Source: Nonomuraea basaltis
GTDB lineage: Bacteria > Actinomycetota > Actinomycetes > Streptosporangiales > Streptosporangiaceae
DNA: 64,000 nucleotides
Assembly: GCF_005893125.1 (NCBI RefSeq)
Contig: NZ_VCJS01000023.1
Location: 1 to 64,000, forward strand
Reading direction: 5' to 3'
Numbering within the stretch: position 1 is the first letter of the stretch; each line of letters opens with the position of its first letter. Made by a program: the position numbers and the translations under genes. The notes beneath the pieces are model-generated. The model saw only the letters and a list, made by a program, of their open reading frames with translations, was not told the DNA's origin and did no database searches. This document shows, one piece after another, positions 26,973 to 35,740 of this stretch.

Positions 26973-27002
26973 GGCGCTTCGGAGTCGCTCCTTCGGAGCG
27001 CC
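26973..27002 (+). terminator. Hairpin after ahcY
   Basis: CGCTCC-TTC-GGAGCG (26986-27000) forms a 6-bp stem, and an outer GGCGCT (26973-26978) can pair with AGCGCC (26997-27002) as an alternative. A CTTCTTTT tract follows about 10 bases later. It is probably the ahcY terminator or an attenuator before the second homologue. Confidence 0.5.
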
Positions 27003-27149
27003 AACCACACCAATCTTCTTTTACGGCAGGCCAAGTTACCCGCACTCGCCGACGCTGCTCTCCGTCTGTCATGGCCGGTCGTGAAGGCTCACGGGGCACT
27101 CGCCGTTACGAGCGCATTCTTGGCCGTGTTCTTCGCTCAAAGGCGGGCC

Positions 27150-28385
27150 ATGGACCTCAGTGAAAGCGGTGAGCGGCAGATTTCGTGGGCCGCTCGCTCG
27201 ATGCCGGTGTTGACCGCGATCGGTGAGCGGTTCGCGCTCGAACGGCCGCTTGACGGGTTGAAGATCGCGGCCTGCCTGCACGTCACCGCCGAGACGGCCG
27301 TGCTCATGGGGGCTTTGAAGGCGGGTGGTGCCGAGATCGCGCTGGCCGCGTCCAATCCCCTGTCCACGCAGGACGATGTCGCCGATGCACTGCGGGGATA
27401 TGGGATCGCGGTGCATGCGCGGGCCGGGGTGGATCGGGCTACGTACTACCGGCATATTCACCAGGCGCTCGATCTTGGGCCTGATCTTGTGCTTGATGAC
27501 GGGTGTGATCTCGTCAACATCCTGCACACCGAGCGGACCGATCTGCTGGAGCGGGTGAGCGGCGGGTGTGAGGAGACCACCACCGGCATCATTCGGCTGC
27601 GGCAGATGGCCGCGGAGGATGCGTTGCGGTTTCCTGTCGTGGCGGTGAATGACACGCGGACCAAGCGGATGTTCGACAACCGGTATGGCACGGGGCAGTC
27701 GACGCTTGACGGGATCATGCGGGCTACCAACGCCATGCTGGCCGGGCGCATCGTGGTCGTCGCCGGGTTCGGGTACTGCGGCCGTGGCGTGGCCGAGCGG
27801 GCCAAGGGTTTCGGTGCGCGGGTGATCGTGACGGAGATCGATGCCGTCAAGGCGCTCGACGCGACCCTCCAGGGATACGAGGTGCGGCCGATGGCCCAGG
27901 CGGCGATGCTCGGCGACCTGTTCGTCACCGTCACCGGCAACCGCGACGTGATCGGGGCCGAGCACCTGTCGGTCATGAAGGACGGCGCGATCCTGGCCAA
28001 CGCGGGGCACTTCGACGTGGAGATCGACGTGCGGGCGCTGGACGAGCTGGCCCACGAGGTGCACCGCGGCGTGCGGCCCAACACCGACGAGTACGTCATG
28101 CCCGACGGCCGCCGGCTGCTGCTGCTCGCCGAGGGGCGGCTGGTCAACCTCACCGCGGCCGAGGGGCATCCCGCCGCGGTCATGGACATGTCGTTCTCCG
28201 CGCAGGCCCTCGCCGTGGCGTGGCTGGCCGGCGAGCGGGCGAACCTGGCGCCCGGCGTCTACGACGTGCCGGGGGAGATCGACCACGAGGTGGCCAGGCT
28301 CAAGCTGGCCGCCGCAGGCATCGGCATCGACACGCTCACCGCCGACCAGGAGGAATACCTGCATTCGTGGCGAGTGGGCTCCTAG
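27150..28385 (+). CDS. Adenosylhomocysteinase homologue, short archaeal/Thermotoga type
   Basis: A 411-residue protein lacking the insertion of the neighbouring AhcY. It reads INWVSRYMP-like at the start (ISWAARSMPVLTAIGERF), SNPLSTQDDVADALR, DDGCDLVNILHTER, FDNRYGTGQSTLDGIMR and VVVAGFGYCGRGVAERAKGFG, which follow Thermotoga maritima and archaeal enzymes. Some archaeal members prefer S-inosylhomocysteine. The start is ATG 27150 behind AAAGGCGG. Third-position GC is visibly lower between about 27380 and 27720 than in neighbouring genes, consistent with acquisition by transfer. Activity and necessity beside ahcY are unknown. Confidence 0.88.
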   Translation: MDLSESGERQISWAARSMPVLTAIGERFALERPLDGLKIAACLHVTAETAVLMGALKAGGAEIALAASNPLSTQDDVADALRGYGIAVHARAGVDRATYYRHIHQALDLGPDLVLDDGCDLVNILHTERTDLLERVSGGCEETTTGIIRLRQMAAEDALRFPVVAVNDTRTKRMFDNRYGTGQSTLDGIMRATNAMLAGRIVVVAGFGYCGRGVAERAKGFGARVIVTEIDAVKALDATLQGYEVRPMAQAAMLGDLFVTVTGNRDVIGAEHLSVMKDGAILANAGHFDVEIDVRALDELAHEVHRGVRPNTDEYVMPDGRRLLLLAEGRLVNLTAAEGHPAAVMDMSFSAQALAVAWLAGERANLAPGVYDVPGEIDHEVARLKLAAAGIGIDTLTADQEEYLHSWRVGS

Positions 28386-28465
28386 GGCATTGGCCGGCAC
28401 AAGGGCCTCCTTATAGAGGGTCCCAAGGCCTTCCTGGAGCGCGTCGACCGCGTCCTGAGCGGCTC

Positions 28466-29113
28466 CTAGAGGGCTGACTGCATTTCCTGCATGCGGCGGA
28501 TCTCGGCCGCCTGGGTGACGCTCACGTCGCCGGCCAGTTCCTCGATCCTGATGTGGGAGCCGCCGGCCAGCACCTGCTCGGACATCTTGATCGCGCCCAG
28601 GTGGTGGTTGATCATGAGCTCCAGGAACAGCCGGTCGAAGTCCTGGCTCTTGGCCGCCTTCAGCGCCTCCAACTGCTCGGGCGTCGCCATCCCGGGCATG
28701 CCGGCGTGCGCGGCGTGGTGGTCGGGCACCTTCTGGTCCAGGTCGCGCAGCCAGCCTGTCATGAACTGGATCTCCGGCCCCTGCGCCGCCTTGATCCGGT
28801 CTGCCAGGCTCTTCAGCTTGGCCGAGCCCGCCCGGTTCGGCGCCAGCAGCGCCATGTCGAGGGCCTGCCGGTGATGGACGATCATGTCCTGGACGTACTT
28901 GACGTCGGCGGCGTTCGCCGTGGGCGAGGGCACGGCGGTGGCGGCCTCGCCGGGAGAGAGCGTCTCGGCCTGCTCCCCGGGGCGCCCGGGAGCGATCACA
29001 GGTGCGGTGGAGTCGGCGCGCGGAGCCTGCGGCGGTGTGCTGGAGGTGCAGCCGGAGAGAGCGATGACAGCGCCGATGGTTGGGCCTGCGATGACGATGA
29101 GCGCGCCGCGCAC
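28466..29113 (-). CDS. DUF305 lipoprotein
   Basis: A 215-residue secreted protein with a lipobox LSGC (Cys22) and a Pro/Thr-rich linker. The four-helix DUF305 domain has DMIVHHRQALDMALL (about 77-91) and LMINHHLGAIKMSEQVL (about 165-181). The paired histidines and many methionines suggest metal binding, possibly copper, by analogy with the ferritin-like fold. It is divergent from the LVIVD genes, sharing a 166-base intergenic region, so coregulation is likely. Confidence 0.92.
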   Translation of the reverse strand: MRGALIVIAGPTIGAVIALSGCTSSTPPQAPRADSTAPVIAPGRPGEQAETLSPGEAATAVPSPTANAADVKYVQDMIVHHRQALDMALLAPNRAGSAKLKSLADRIKAAQGPEIQFMTGWLRDLDQKVPDHHAAHAGMPGMATPEQLEALKAAKSQDFDRLFLELMINHHLGAIKMSEQVLAGGSHIRIEELAGDVSVTQAAEIRRMQEMQSAL

Positions 29114-29279
29114 TCAGCCTCCCTGGCTGACTCGGTGGAGAATGCGCACTTTAAGCGAAAAATCCGCCCAAGGAAAGAGGGCGAATCGCAATTAAATTTG
29201 ACACATTGTCCGCTGGTCTGTGGAGGCCGGAGAAGCGAGGATTACCTAGGTTTATGCCCCCTTTATAGGAGGTTGCCCC

Positions 29280-30674
29280 GTGTTCACCCCCCGCAGAGCC
29301 CTCATTCTGGTGGCGGCGGTCGTGGCGCTGGCGGGCACCACCCTGCCCGTCCAAGCCGCGGACATCCCGGCTCCCGGCGAGATCGTCATGAGCCCCAACA
29401 TCAAACATGTCACCAACGTGCCCAAGCCAGAAGTCCTCGCCGACATCCACACGGACATGGCGTTCCAGGGCGACTACGGCTACGTCGGCAACTACTACGG
29501 CTTCTCCATCTACGACATCAAGAACCCGAAGAAGACCTCGCTGGTCAGCTCCGTGGTCTGCCCGGGCGGCCAGATGGACGTGTCCGTCTACGGCAATCTG
29601 CTGTTCGGATCCGTCGACTCCTCCCGCAACAACGACTCGTGCAGCAGCACCTCGCAGAGCGCCACGATCAAGGAGTCGTGGGAGGGCATAAGGATCTTCG
29701 ACGTCTCCGACAAGGCCAATCCGAAGTACATCAAGTCGGTCGAGACGAACTGCGGCTCGCACACGCACACGCTGGTGCCCGACCGCAAGCGCGAGAACGT
29801 CTACATCTACATCTCCTCCTACAACCCGAGCGGCACGTTCCCGGACTGCCAGCCGCCGCACGACCTCATCACGATCATCAAGGTGCCGCTGCGGAACCCG
29901 ACGGCCGCGACCGTGATCGCCACGCCCAACCTGTTCCCCGACGGCGGATACGGCGGCGTGTCGGCGCCCTACCCGAACGGCAAGTCCGCCACGACGGGCT
30001 GCCACGACATCACGGCCTACCCGGAGAAGGGCATCGCCGCGGGCGCCTGCATGGGTGACGGCATCCTGCTCGACATCCGCGACCCCGAACAGCCCAAGGT
30101 CACCGCGACCGTGCGCGACGAGGCGAACTTCGCCTTCTGGCACTCGGCCACCTTCAACAACAAGGGCACGAAGGTGATCTTCACCGACGAGCTCGGCGGC
30201 GGCACCAGGGCCACCTGCAACGAGGCCATCGGGCCGAACAAGGGCGCCAACGCGTACTACGACATCGTCAACGGGCAGCTCGTGTTCAAGAGCTACTTCA
30301 AGATCGCGCGTCACCAGGCCGACACGGAGAACTGCGTGGCCCACAACGGCTCGCTGATCCCGGTCAAGGGCCGCGACATCATGGTGCAGGCGTGGTACCA
30401 GGGCGGGATCTCCGTGGTCGACTTCACCGACTCGGCGCACCCGCAGGAGATCGCCTACTTCGAGCGCGGCCCGGACAACACCGCGCCGGCACTCAGCGGC
30501 GGCTTCTGGTCGGCGTACTACTACAACGGCTACATCTACGGCTCCGACTTCAACCTGGGGCTGGACGTACTGAAGATCAACGACTGGCGTACGAACCAGG
30601 CGGGCAGCGTCAGGATGCGCTCGCTGAACGCGCAGACGCAGGCTTCGTACCCCGAACACGGCTACGGCCACTGA
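29280..30674 (+). CDS. Secreted LVIVD-repeat beta-propeller-like protein, copy 1
   Basis: A 464-residue protein with a signal peptide (residues 1-26, ending VQA-AD). Repeats of the form GFSIYDIKNPKK, GIRIFDVSDKANP and GISVVDFTDSAHP recur and indicate an LVIVD-type propeller. Conserved histidines (CGSHTHTLVP, GCHDITAY, FWHSATF, CVAHNGSLIP) and several cysteines may bind metal or form disulfides. The function is unknown. The start has TAGGAGG upstream. It is followed by a close paralogue; the divergent DUF305 neighbour suggests a joint extracellular role. Confidence 0.88.
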   Translation: MFTPRRALILVAAVVALAGTTLPVQAADIPAPGEIVMSPNIKHVTNVPKPEVLADIHTDMAFQGDYGYVGNYYGFSIYDIKNPKKTSLVSSVVCPGGQMDVSVYGNLLFGSVDSSRNNDSCSSTSQSATIKESWEGIRIFDVSDKANPKYIKSVETNCGSHTHTLVPDRKRENVYIYISSYNPSGTFPDCQPPHDLITIIKVPLRNPTAATVIATPNLFPDGGYGGVSAPYPNGKSATTGCHDITAYPEKGIAAGACMGDGILLDIRDPEQPKVTATVRDEANFAFWHSATFNNKGTKVIFTDELGGGTRATCNEAIGPNKGANAYYDIVNGQLVFKSYFKIARHQADTENCVAHNGSLIPVKGRDIMVQAWYQGGISVVDFTDSAHPQEIAYFERGPDNTAPALSGGFWSAYYYNGYIYGSDFNLGLDVLKINDWRTNQAGSVRMRSLNAQTQASYPEHGYGH

Positions 30675-30759
30675 TCTGTCATCGACCCCGGCGAGGACCC
30701 CGGTCGTGGGTCCTCGCCGCCAGCATCATCGGGACATACGTGATCAAGGAGGCTCCCGA

Positions 30760-32139
30760 ATGTCCAATCCGCGCCGTGCCCTCATGGCGGTCGCAGCGGC
30801 CTTCGCGTTAGCGCTGACCGGAATACCTGCGCTGGCCGCCGACATCCCACCCCCCGACACCGTGGTCACCAGCCCGAACGTGACCCACGTGCTCAACATC
30901 CCCAAGCCCGCCCCGATCGCCGCCACGATCAACACCGACATCGCGTTCCAGGACGGCCACGCCTACGTCGGCAACTACGGGGGCTTCTCGATCTACGACA
31001 TCAGGAACCCCAAGAAGGCCACGGTCGTCAGCTCAGTGGTCTGCCCGGGCGCCCAGATGGACCTCAGCGTGTACGGCAACCTGCTGTTCACCGCCGTCGA
31101 CTCCTCGCGCAACAACGACTCGTGCGCCAGCACGGGGCAGTCCGCCGCGATCAAGGAGTCGTGGGAGGGCGTACGGATCTTCGACGTCTCCGACAAGGCC
31201 AACCCGAAGTACATCAAGTCCGTCGAGACCAACTGCGGCTCCCACACCCTGACCCTGGTGCCGGGCAAGGGGCGTGACCGGTACAAGAACGTCTACATCT
31301 ACGTGTCGTCGTACCTGCCGGCCGCGAACTTCCCCGACTGTCTGCCGCCGCACGACAAGATCTCGATCATCAAGGTGCCGCTCAATAACCCGGCCGCGGC
31401 CGCGGTCGCGGCCACCCCGGTCGTCTTCCCCGACGGCGGCAACGAGACCCAGCCGGGCCTGCTCGTGCCGACCAGCGGCTGCCACGACATCACCGCCTAC
31501 GCCGAGAAGGACATCGCGGCGGGCGCGTGCATGGGTGACGGCGTGCTGTTCGACATCTCCGACCGGCTGGACCCGAAGGTCACCGCCAGGACCACCGACC
31601 CGAACTTCGCCTTCTGGCACTCGGCCACCTTCAGCAACAATGCCAAGAAGGTCGTCTTCACCGACGAGCTCGGCGGCGGCGGCGGGGCGACCTGCAACGA
31701 GGCGACGGGCCCGAACAAGGGCGCGGACGCGATCTACGACATCTCGAACGGGCAGCTCACGTTCAAGAGCTACTTCAAGATCCCGCGCCACCAGGCCGAC
31801 ACGGAGAACTGCGTCGCGCACAACGGCTCGCTGATCCCCGTCAAGGGCCGCGACATCATGGTGCAGGCCTGGTACATGGGCGGGCTGTCGGTCTGGGACT
31901 TCACCGACTCCGCCAACCCGAGGGAGATCGGCTACTTCGAGCGCGGTCCCCGCTCGGCGGGCGGCGGAGGCGGCATCTGGTCCGCCTACTACTACAACGG
32001 TTACATCTACGGGGCCGACTTCCACGAGGGCCTCGACATCGTCAAGATCAGTGATCCGCTCACGGACAGCGCCAAGTTCGTCCGTACCGATCGGTTGAAC
32101 GTGCAGACCCAGGAGTCGTACCTGTCCTGGTGGCACTGA
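30760..32139 (+). CDS. Secreted LVIVD-repeat beta-propeller-like protein, copy 2
   Basis: A 459-residue paralogue of the preceding gene. It has a signal peptide (ending ALA-AD), the same histidine landmarks (CGSHTLTLVP, GCHDITAY, FWHSATF, CVAHNGSLIP) and matching repeats (GFSIYDIRNPKK, GVRIFDVSDKANP, GLSVWDFTDSANP). One change stands out: SHTHT of copy 1 is SHTLT here, losing a histidine. ATG 30760 follows AAGGAGG at ideal spacing, so it has its own strong translation start. It is a tandem duplicate with divergence. Confidence 0.9.
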   Translation: MSNPRRALMAVAAAFALALTGIPALAADIPPPDTVVTSPNVTHVLNIPKPAPIAATINTDIAFQDGHAYVGNYGGFSIYDIRNPKKATVVSSVVCPGAQMDLSVYGNLLFTAVDSSRNNDSCASTGQSAAIKESWEGVRIFDVSDKANPKYIKSVETNCGSHTLTLVPGKGRDRYKNVYIYVSSYLPAANFPDCLPPHDKISIIKVPLNNPAAAAVAATPVVFPDGGNETQPGLLVPTSGCHDITAYAEKDIAAGACMGDGVLFDISDRLDPKVTARTTDPNFAFWHSATFSNNAKKVVFTDELGGGGGATCNEATGPNKGADAIYDISNGQLTFKSYFKIPRHQADTENCVAHNGSLIPVKGRDIMVQAWYMGGLSVWDFTDSANPREIGYFERGPRSAGGGGGIWSAYYYNGYIYGADFHEGLDIVKISDPLTDSAKFVRTDRLNVQTQESYLSWWH

Positions 32140-32160
32140 GCTGACCGCGTCGCCGCTCCC

Positions 32161-33168
32161 TCACTGGGGCGGCGCGAACCCGCCCGGAGTCGCCTGCGGC
32201 GGCTCCGGCGCGGGCGGCCGGGCCGGCGGCTGCTGAGGCGTCCCGGCCGGCGGCTGCGCATACGGCCCCGGCTGGGTGTACGGCCCCGGCTGGGCGTACG
32301 GCCCGGGCTGCGGGTACGGCCCCGACTGAGGCGGTGCGGCCTGTGGGTACGGCGCGGGCTGTCCCGGCTGCGGAGCGCCCGCCTGCGGGTACGGCCCCTG
32401 GTACGGCATGCCGTTCGCGCCGGCGCGCTTCGCCAGCCGCGCCTCCTCCCGCCTGCGGCGCTCGGCCAGGACGGCGCTCAGGTACGCGTGCGGCGGCACG
32501 CCGGGCGGCGCGGCGGGCGAGACGAACGCCGCCGTCTGGGTCGCGATCCGGACGCCCATCTCGTGCTGGACCTGCGGCGACAGGTCGTGCCACCGAGACA
32601 GGTACTGCCGGGCGGCCTGCACCACCTCGTCGGGCAACTGGGAGAGCTCCAGCCTGGCCGCCCAGCTCGCCAGCGGCGGCGGCATCATGATGACCTGCCC
32701 GCTGTCGCGCGGCGCCCGGTCGGAGATCACGATGGTGCCCGCGAAGACGTCGCCGAGCCGCTTGCCCCGCTGTGAGACCAGCGAGGCGATCAACGCGGGA
32801 GCGCCGGAGAGCATCCAGAACTCCACCACCCCGGCCAGCCCGCGGAACAGCGCCTGCCTGAACCGCTCAGGGCTGCCGTCATCGCTGACCACGCGGAGCC
32901 CGAGCGCCAGCTTGCCGAGGCTGCGTCCCCTGCTGAGAGACTCGAACAGCACGGGATAGCCGACCATCACCAGGACGAGCAGCACGATCATGACGGCGGC
33001 GAACATGGCCGAGTCCGAGATGACGGCGAACGCGCCTAAGATCGCGTACGCCCCGATCAGCACGGTCAGCTGCACGGCCATGTCGATGATGATCGCCAGG
33101 GCGCGGGAGGGCATCTGCGCCACCCGCACCTCGACGACGACGGCGTCGCCGGTCACAACCTCTGACAT
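32161..33168 (-). CDS. RDD-family membrane protein with proline-rich tail
   Basis: A 335-residue protein. The RDD domain occupies about residues 15-150 (VRVAQMPSRALAIIIDMAVQ; SRGRSLGKLALGLRVV; QRGKRLGDVFAGTIVI), with membrane segments at about 25-55 and 58-78 and further hydrophobic stretches. After an amphipathic middle part, the last about 85 residues are PYPQ/PGPYAQ repeats. RDD proteins are often ion-transport-related; the function here is unknown. It is divergent from the SpoIIM-like gene, a conserved actinobacterial pair near mtrA. Confidence 0.9.
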   Translation of the reverse strand: MSEVVTGDAVVVEVRVAQMPSRALAIIIDMAVQLTVLIGAYAILGAFAVISDSAMFAAVMIVLLVLVMVGYPVLFESLSRGRSLGKLALGLRVVSDDGSPERFRQALFRGLAGVVEFWMLSGAPALIASLVSQRGKRLGDVFAGTIVISDRAPRDSGQVIMMPPPLASWAARLELSQLPDEVVQAARQYLSRWHDLSPQVQHEMGVRIATQTAAFVSPAAPPGVPPHAYLSAVLAERRRREEARLAKRAGANGMPYQGPYPQAGAPQPGQPAPYPQAAPPQSGPYPQPGPYAQPGPYTQPGPYAQPPAGTPQQPPARPPAPEPPQATPGGFAPPQ

Positions 33169-33219
33169 ATGTGGAGCCTAACGGCTATGCGGGGGTGATC
33201 GAGCGGCCAGAATGTTCGG

Positions 33220-34212
33220 GTGGACATCGACGCGTTCATCGCAGCACATCGCCCGGCATGGGACAGGCTCGACCACCTGGTCAAAAATCGCTCGTCGCTG
33301 ACCGGCGCCGAGGTGGACGAGCTGGTCGACCTCTACCAGCGGGTGGCGACGCACCTGTCCATCGTGCGCTCCTCGTCCAGCGACGCGGTGCTGACCGGCC
33401 GGCTGTCCGCGCTGGTCGCCAGGGCCAGATCGGCGGTGACCGGCGCGCACACGCCCGCGTGGCGGGAGCTGGTGAGGTTCTTCACCGTGTCGTTCCCCGT
33501 GGTGGCGTACCGGGCGCGGTGGTGGTGGCTGGCCAGCGCGGTGGCGTTCCTGGTGGTGTCCTGGGCGATGGGGGCGTGGGTGGCGGGCAATCCCGAGGTC
33601 CAGGCGTCCATCTACACGGAGGACGAGATCACCCAGCTCGTCGAGCACGACTTCGCCGACTACTACTCGGAGAATCCGGCCGCGTCCTTCGCCAGCCGCG
33701 TGTGGATCAACAACGCGTGGGTCGCCGCCCAGATGATCATCTACTCGGTGCTGCTGGGGCTGCCGATCCCGTACGTGCTCTATGCCAACGCCGAGAACGT
33801 CGGCATCGCGGGCGGCCTGATGGCCTCCAGGGACAAGCTGGACATCTTCTTCGGCCTGATCATGCCGCACGGGCTGCTGGAGCTGACCGCCGTGTTCCTG
33901 GCGGGGGCCGCGGGCATGCGCCTGGGCTGGGCGGTCATCGACCCCGGGCGGCGCAGGCGGGTCGAGGCCCTGGCCGAGCAGGGGCGGGCTGTGATGAGCG
34001 TGGCGCTGGGGCTGGTCGTGGTGCTGTTCGTGTCGGGGCTGATCGAGGCGTTCGTGACGCCGTCGGGGCTGCCTACGTGGGCGCGGGTGGGCATCGGGGT
34101 GCTCGCTGAGGTGGTCTTCCTGACGTACGTGATCGTCTTCGGCCGGCGGGCCCTGCGCGAGCACGAGACCGGCGACATCGAACGCGCCCCGGACGTCGCC
34201 CCGACGGCCTGA
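33220..34212 (+). CDS. SpoIIM-like (stage II sporulation protein M family) membrane protein
   Basis: A 330-residue protein with a soluble N-terminus (residues 1-95) and about five membrane segments. The family signature FYSENPAASFASRVWINNA-type region (ADYYSENPAASFASRVWINN, about 148-167) and MPHGLLELTAVFLAGAAGMRLG are clear. In Bacillus SpoIIM helps engulfment; in actinobacteria the family accompanies RDD, DUF58 and MoxR genes and its role is undefined. The GTG start at 33220 is supported by the conserved MDIDAFIAAHRP start. Confidence 0.88.
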   Translation: MDIDAFIAAHRPAWDRLDHLVKNRSSLTGAEVDELVDLYQRVATHLSIVRSSSSDAVLTGRLSALVARARSAVTGAHTPAWRELVRFFTVSFPVVAYRARWWWLASAVAFLVVSWAMGAWVAGNPEVQASIYTEDEITQLVEHDFADYYSENPAASFASRVWINNAWVAAQMIIYSVLLGLPIPYVLYANAENVGIAGGLMASRDKLDIFFGLIMPHGLLELTAVFLAGAAGMRLGWAVIDPGRRRRVEALAEQGRAVMSVALGLVVVLFVSGLIEAFVTPSGLPTWARVGIGVLAEVVFLTYVIVFGRRALREHETGDIERAPDVAPTA

Positions 34213-34304
34213 ACGGCCACCACCGACACCCCGACCCTGCGGAGGACCCCTCACCGGCAAGCCGCGGGAGAGATCCGGGGCCGGGGATCGAGGTCCGGCC
34301 CGTC

Positions 34305-35687
34305 TTAGAGCCGTCCGGCGGCCTTGAGCGCCAGGTACGCGTCGGCGAGCGCCGGCGCGATGTCCTCCGGCGGCGCGTCCACGACCTCCACACCGTGCCG
34401 CCGCAGCCGGGCCGTGATGCGCCGGCGTTCGAGCTGGGCGTGCTCGGCCGCCGCCGCGTCGTAGACCTCCTCGGCCGACCCCCGGCGCGCCGCCATCGCC
34501 GCCACCCGCGGATCCGACACCCCGGCCACCAGCACCAGATGGCGCGACGACAGCTGGGGCAGCACCGGCATGAGCCCCTCGTCCAGGGCCGCCGAGTTCA
34601 GGTCGGTCAGCAGCACGACCAGGCAGCGCCGCTTGGCCCGCGACAGGATGGCCGCCACCATGCCCTGCGAGTCGGCCTCGATCAGCTCTGCCTCGATCGG
34701 CGCCATCACGTTGACCAGCGATGACAGCAGCTCGGTTCGCGACGCCCCGCTCACCCACGCCCGTACGGCCCGGTCGTAGGCCAGGAAGTCCACCTGGTCA
34801 CCCGCCCGGGCGGCGAGCGCGGCCAGCAGCAGCGCCGCGTCCATCGACCAGTCGAGCCGCGGCCAGCCGGGCGCGGGCAGGGTATCCGGCCTGACCAGCA
34901 GCCCGCCGCCGCCCGCCGTGGCCGCCCAGGAGCCCGCCATGGGGATCGGCGCGTCACCCACCCGGCCCGCCGAGGTGCGGCCGGTGTCGAGCACGATCAG
35001 CACGCGACGGTCGCGTTCCGGGCGCCAGGTGCGTACCACCACGTCGTGGCGGCGCGCGGTGGCCCGCCAGTCGATGGAGCGCACGTCGTCGCCGACCACG
35101 TACTCGCGCAAGGAGTCGAACTCGGTGCCCTGCCCGCGCACCAGCGCCGGGTGCTGGCCGTCGAGCTCGCGGAGCCTGGCCAGCCGGGAGGGCAGGTGCT
35201 TGCGCGACAGGAACGGCGGCAGCACGCGTACCGTCCACGGGGCCCGGTGGCTGCCCTGGCGGGCGGCCAGGCCGAGCGGGCCGAGCGAGCGTACCGTGAC
35301 CGCCACCGACGACCGGTCGCCGCGCCGGGTCGGGTCGAGCGTCACGACGATCTTGCGGCGCTCGCCCTTGGGCACGTCCAGCCGGGCGACCCGCGGGGTG
35401 GCTCCCGCGGAGGGCGGCCAGGCGTCCCTCAGCACGCCGCGTACGCGCCTGCTCCCCGGGTTCTCCACGATCAGCTCCACCGTGGCCCGCTGGCCCAGGC
35501 GTACGAGCGTGTCACCGGAGCGGTGGAACCGCAGCGCGCGCACCCCGCCGGCGAACACCAGGTCCACCACGATCGCGGCGGCCAGCAGCAGGCAGACACC
35601 CGCCAGCGCGGCCCCGGGCTGAGGCGCGAGCAGCACCACCACGATCCCGAGCGCGGCGACCAGTCCCGCGCGTCCCGTCAGAGCCAT
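34305..35687 (-). CDS. DUF58 membrane-anchored protein
   Basis: A 460-residue protein with two N-terminal membrane helices (about 8-60), a beta-rich domain, and the DUF58 core with the signature YVVGDDVRSIDWRATARR near 230, followed by a VWA-like fold (RVLIVLDTGRTS). DUF58 and MoxR proteins act together as chaperone-like pairs. The ATG at 35687 overlaps the stop of a 15-codon ORF (TGATG) created by a tandem duplication, so initiation probably depends on coupling. It is the last gene of the five-gene leftward operon. Confidence 0.92.
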   Translation of the reverse strand: MALTGRAGLVAALGIVVVLLAPQPGAALAGVCLLLAAAIVVDLVFAGGVRALRFHRSGDTLVRLGQRATVELIVENPGSRRVRGVLRDAWPPSAGATPRVARLDVPKGERRKIVVTLDPTRRGDRSSVAVTVRSLGPLGLAARQGSHRAPWTVRVLPPFLSRKHLPSRLARLRELDGQHPALVRGQGTEFDSLREYVVGDDVRSIDWRATARRHDVVVRTWRPERDRRVLIVLDTGRTSAGRVGDAPIPMAGSWAATAGGGGLLVRPDTLPAPGWPRLDWSMDAALLLAALAARAGDQVDFLAYDRAVRAWVSGASRTELLSSLVNVMAPIEAELIEADSQGMVAAILSRAKRRCLVVLLTDLNSAALDEGLMPVLPQLSSRHLVLVAGVSDPRVAAMAARRGSAEEVYDAAAAEHAQLERRRITARLRRHGVEVVDAPPEDIAPALADAYLALKAAGRL

Positions 35688-35740
35688 CAGCGCACCACCA
35701 CCGCGACCAGTCCCGCGCGTCCCGTCAGAGCCATCAGCGC
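35656..35740. repeat. 38-bp direct repeat at the moxR-DUF58 junction
   Basis: Bases 35656-35693 and 35703-35740 are identical over 38 bases, separated by nine bases, so the unit length is 47. On the minus strand each copy contains the ATG and first 11 codons of the DUF58 gene. The upstream copy also overlaps the moxR stop. This is a recent-looking slipped duplication of 47 bp, not a multiple of three. Confidence 0.92.
35687..35734 (-). other. 15-codon mini-ORF from duplicated DUF58 start
   Basis: The upstream repeat copy begins ATG at 35734 (overlapping the moxR TGA as TGATG) and reads MALTGRAGLVAVVVR then TGA at 35689-35687. Its first 11 residues equal those of the DUF58 protein. Its TGA again overlaps the true DUF58 ATG as TGATG. 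A ribosome ending moxR could translate this peptide and re-initiate on DUF58, so the duplication preserved a coupling chain. It is probably not functional as a peptide. Confidence 0.6.

Noticed and set aside
26031..27149. Upstream extension of the short adenosylhomocysteinase frame
   Set aside because: It overlaps ahcY in another frame; homology to the family begins only at ATG 27150.
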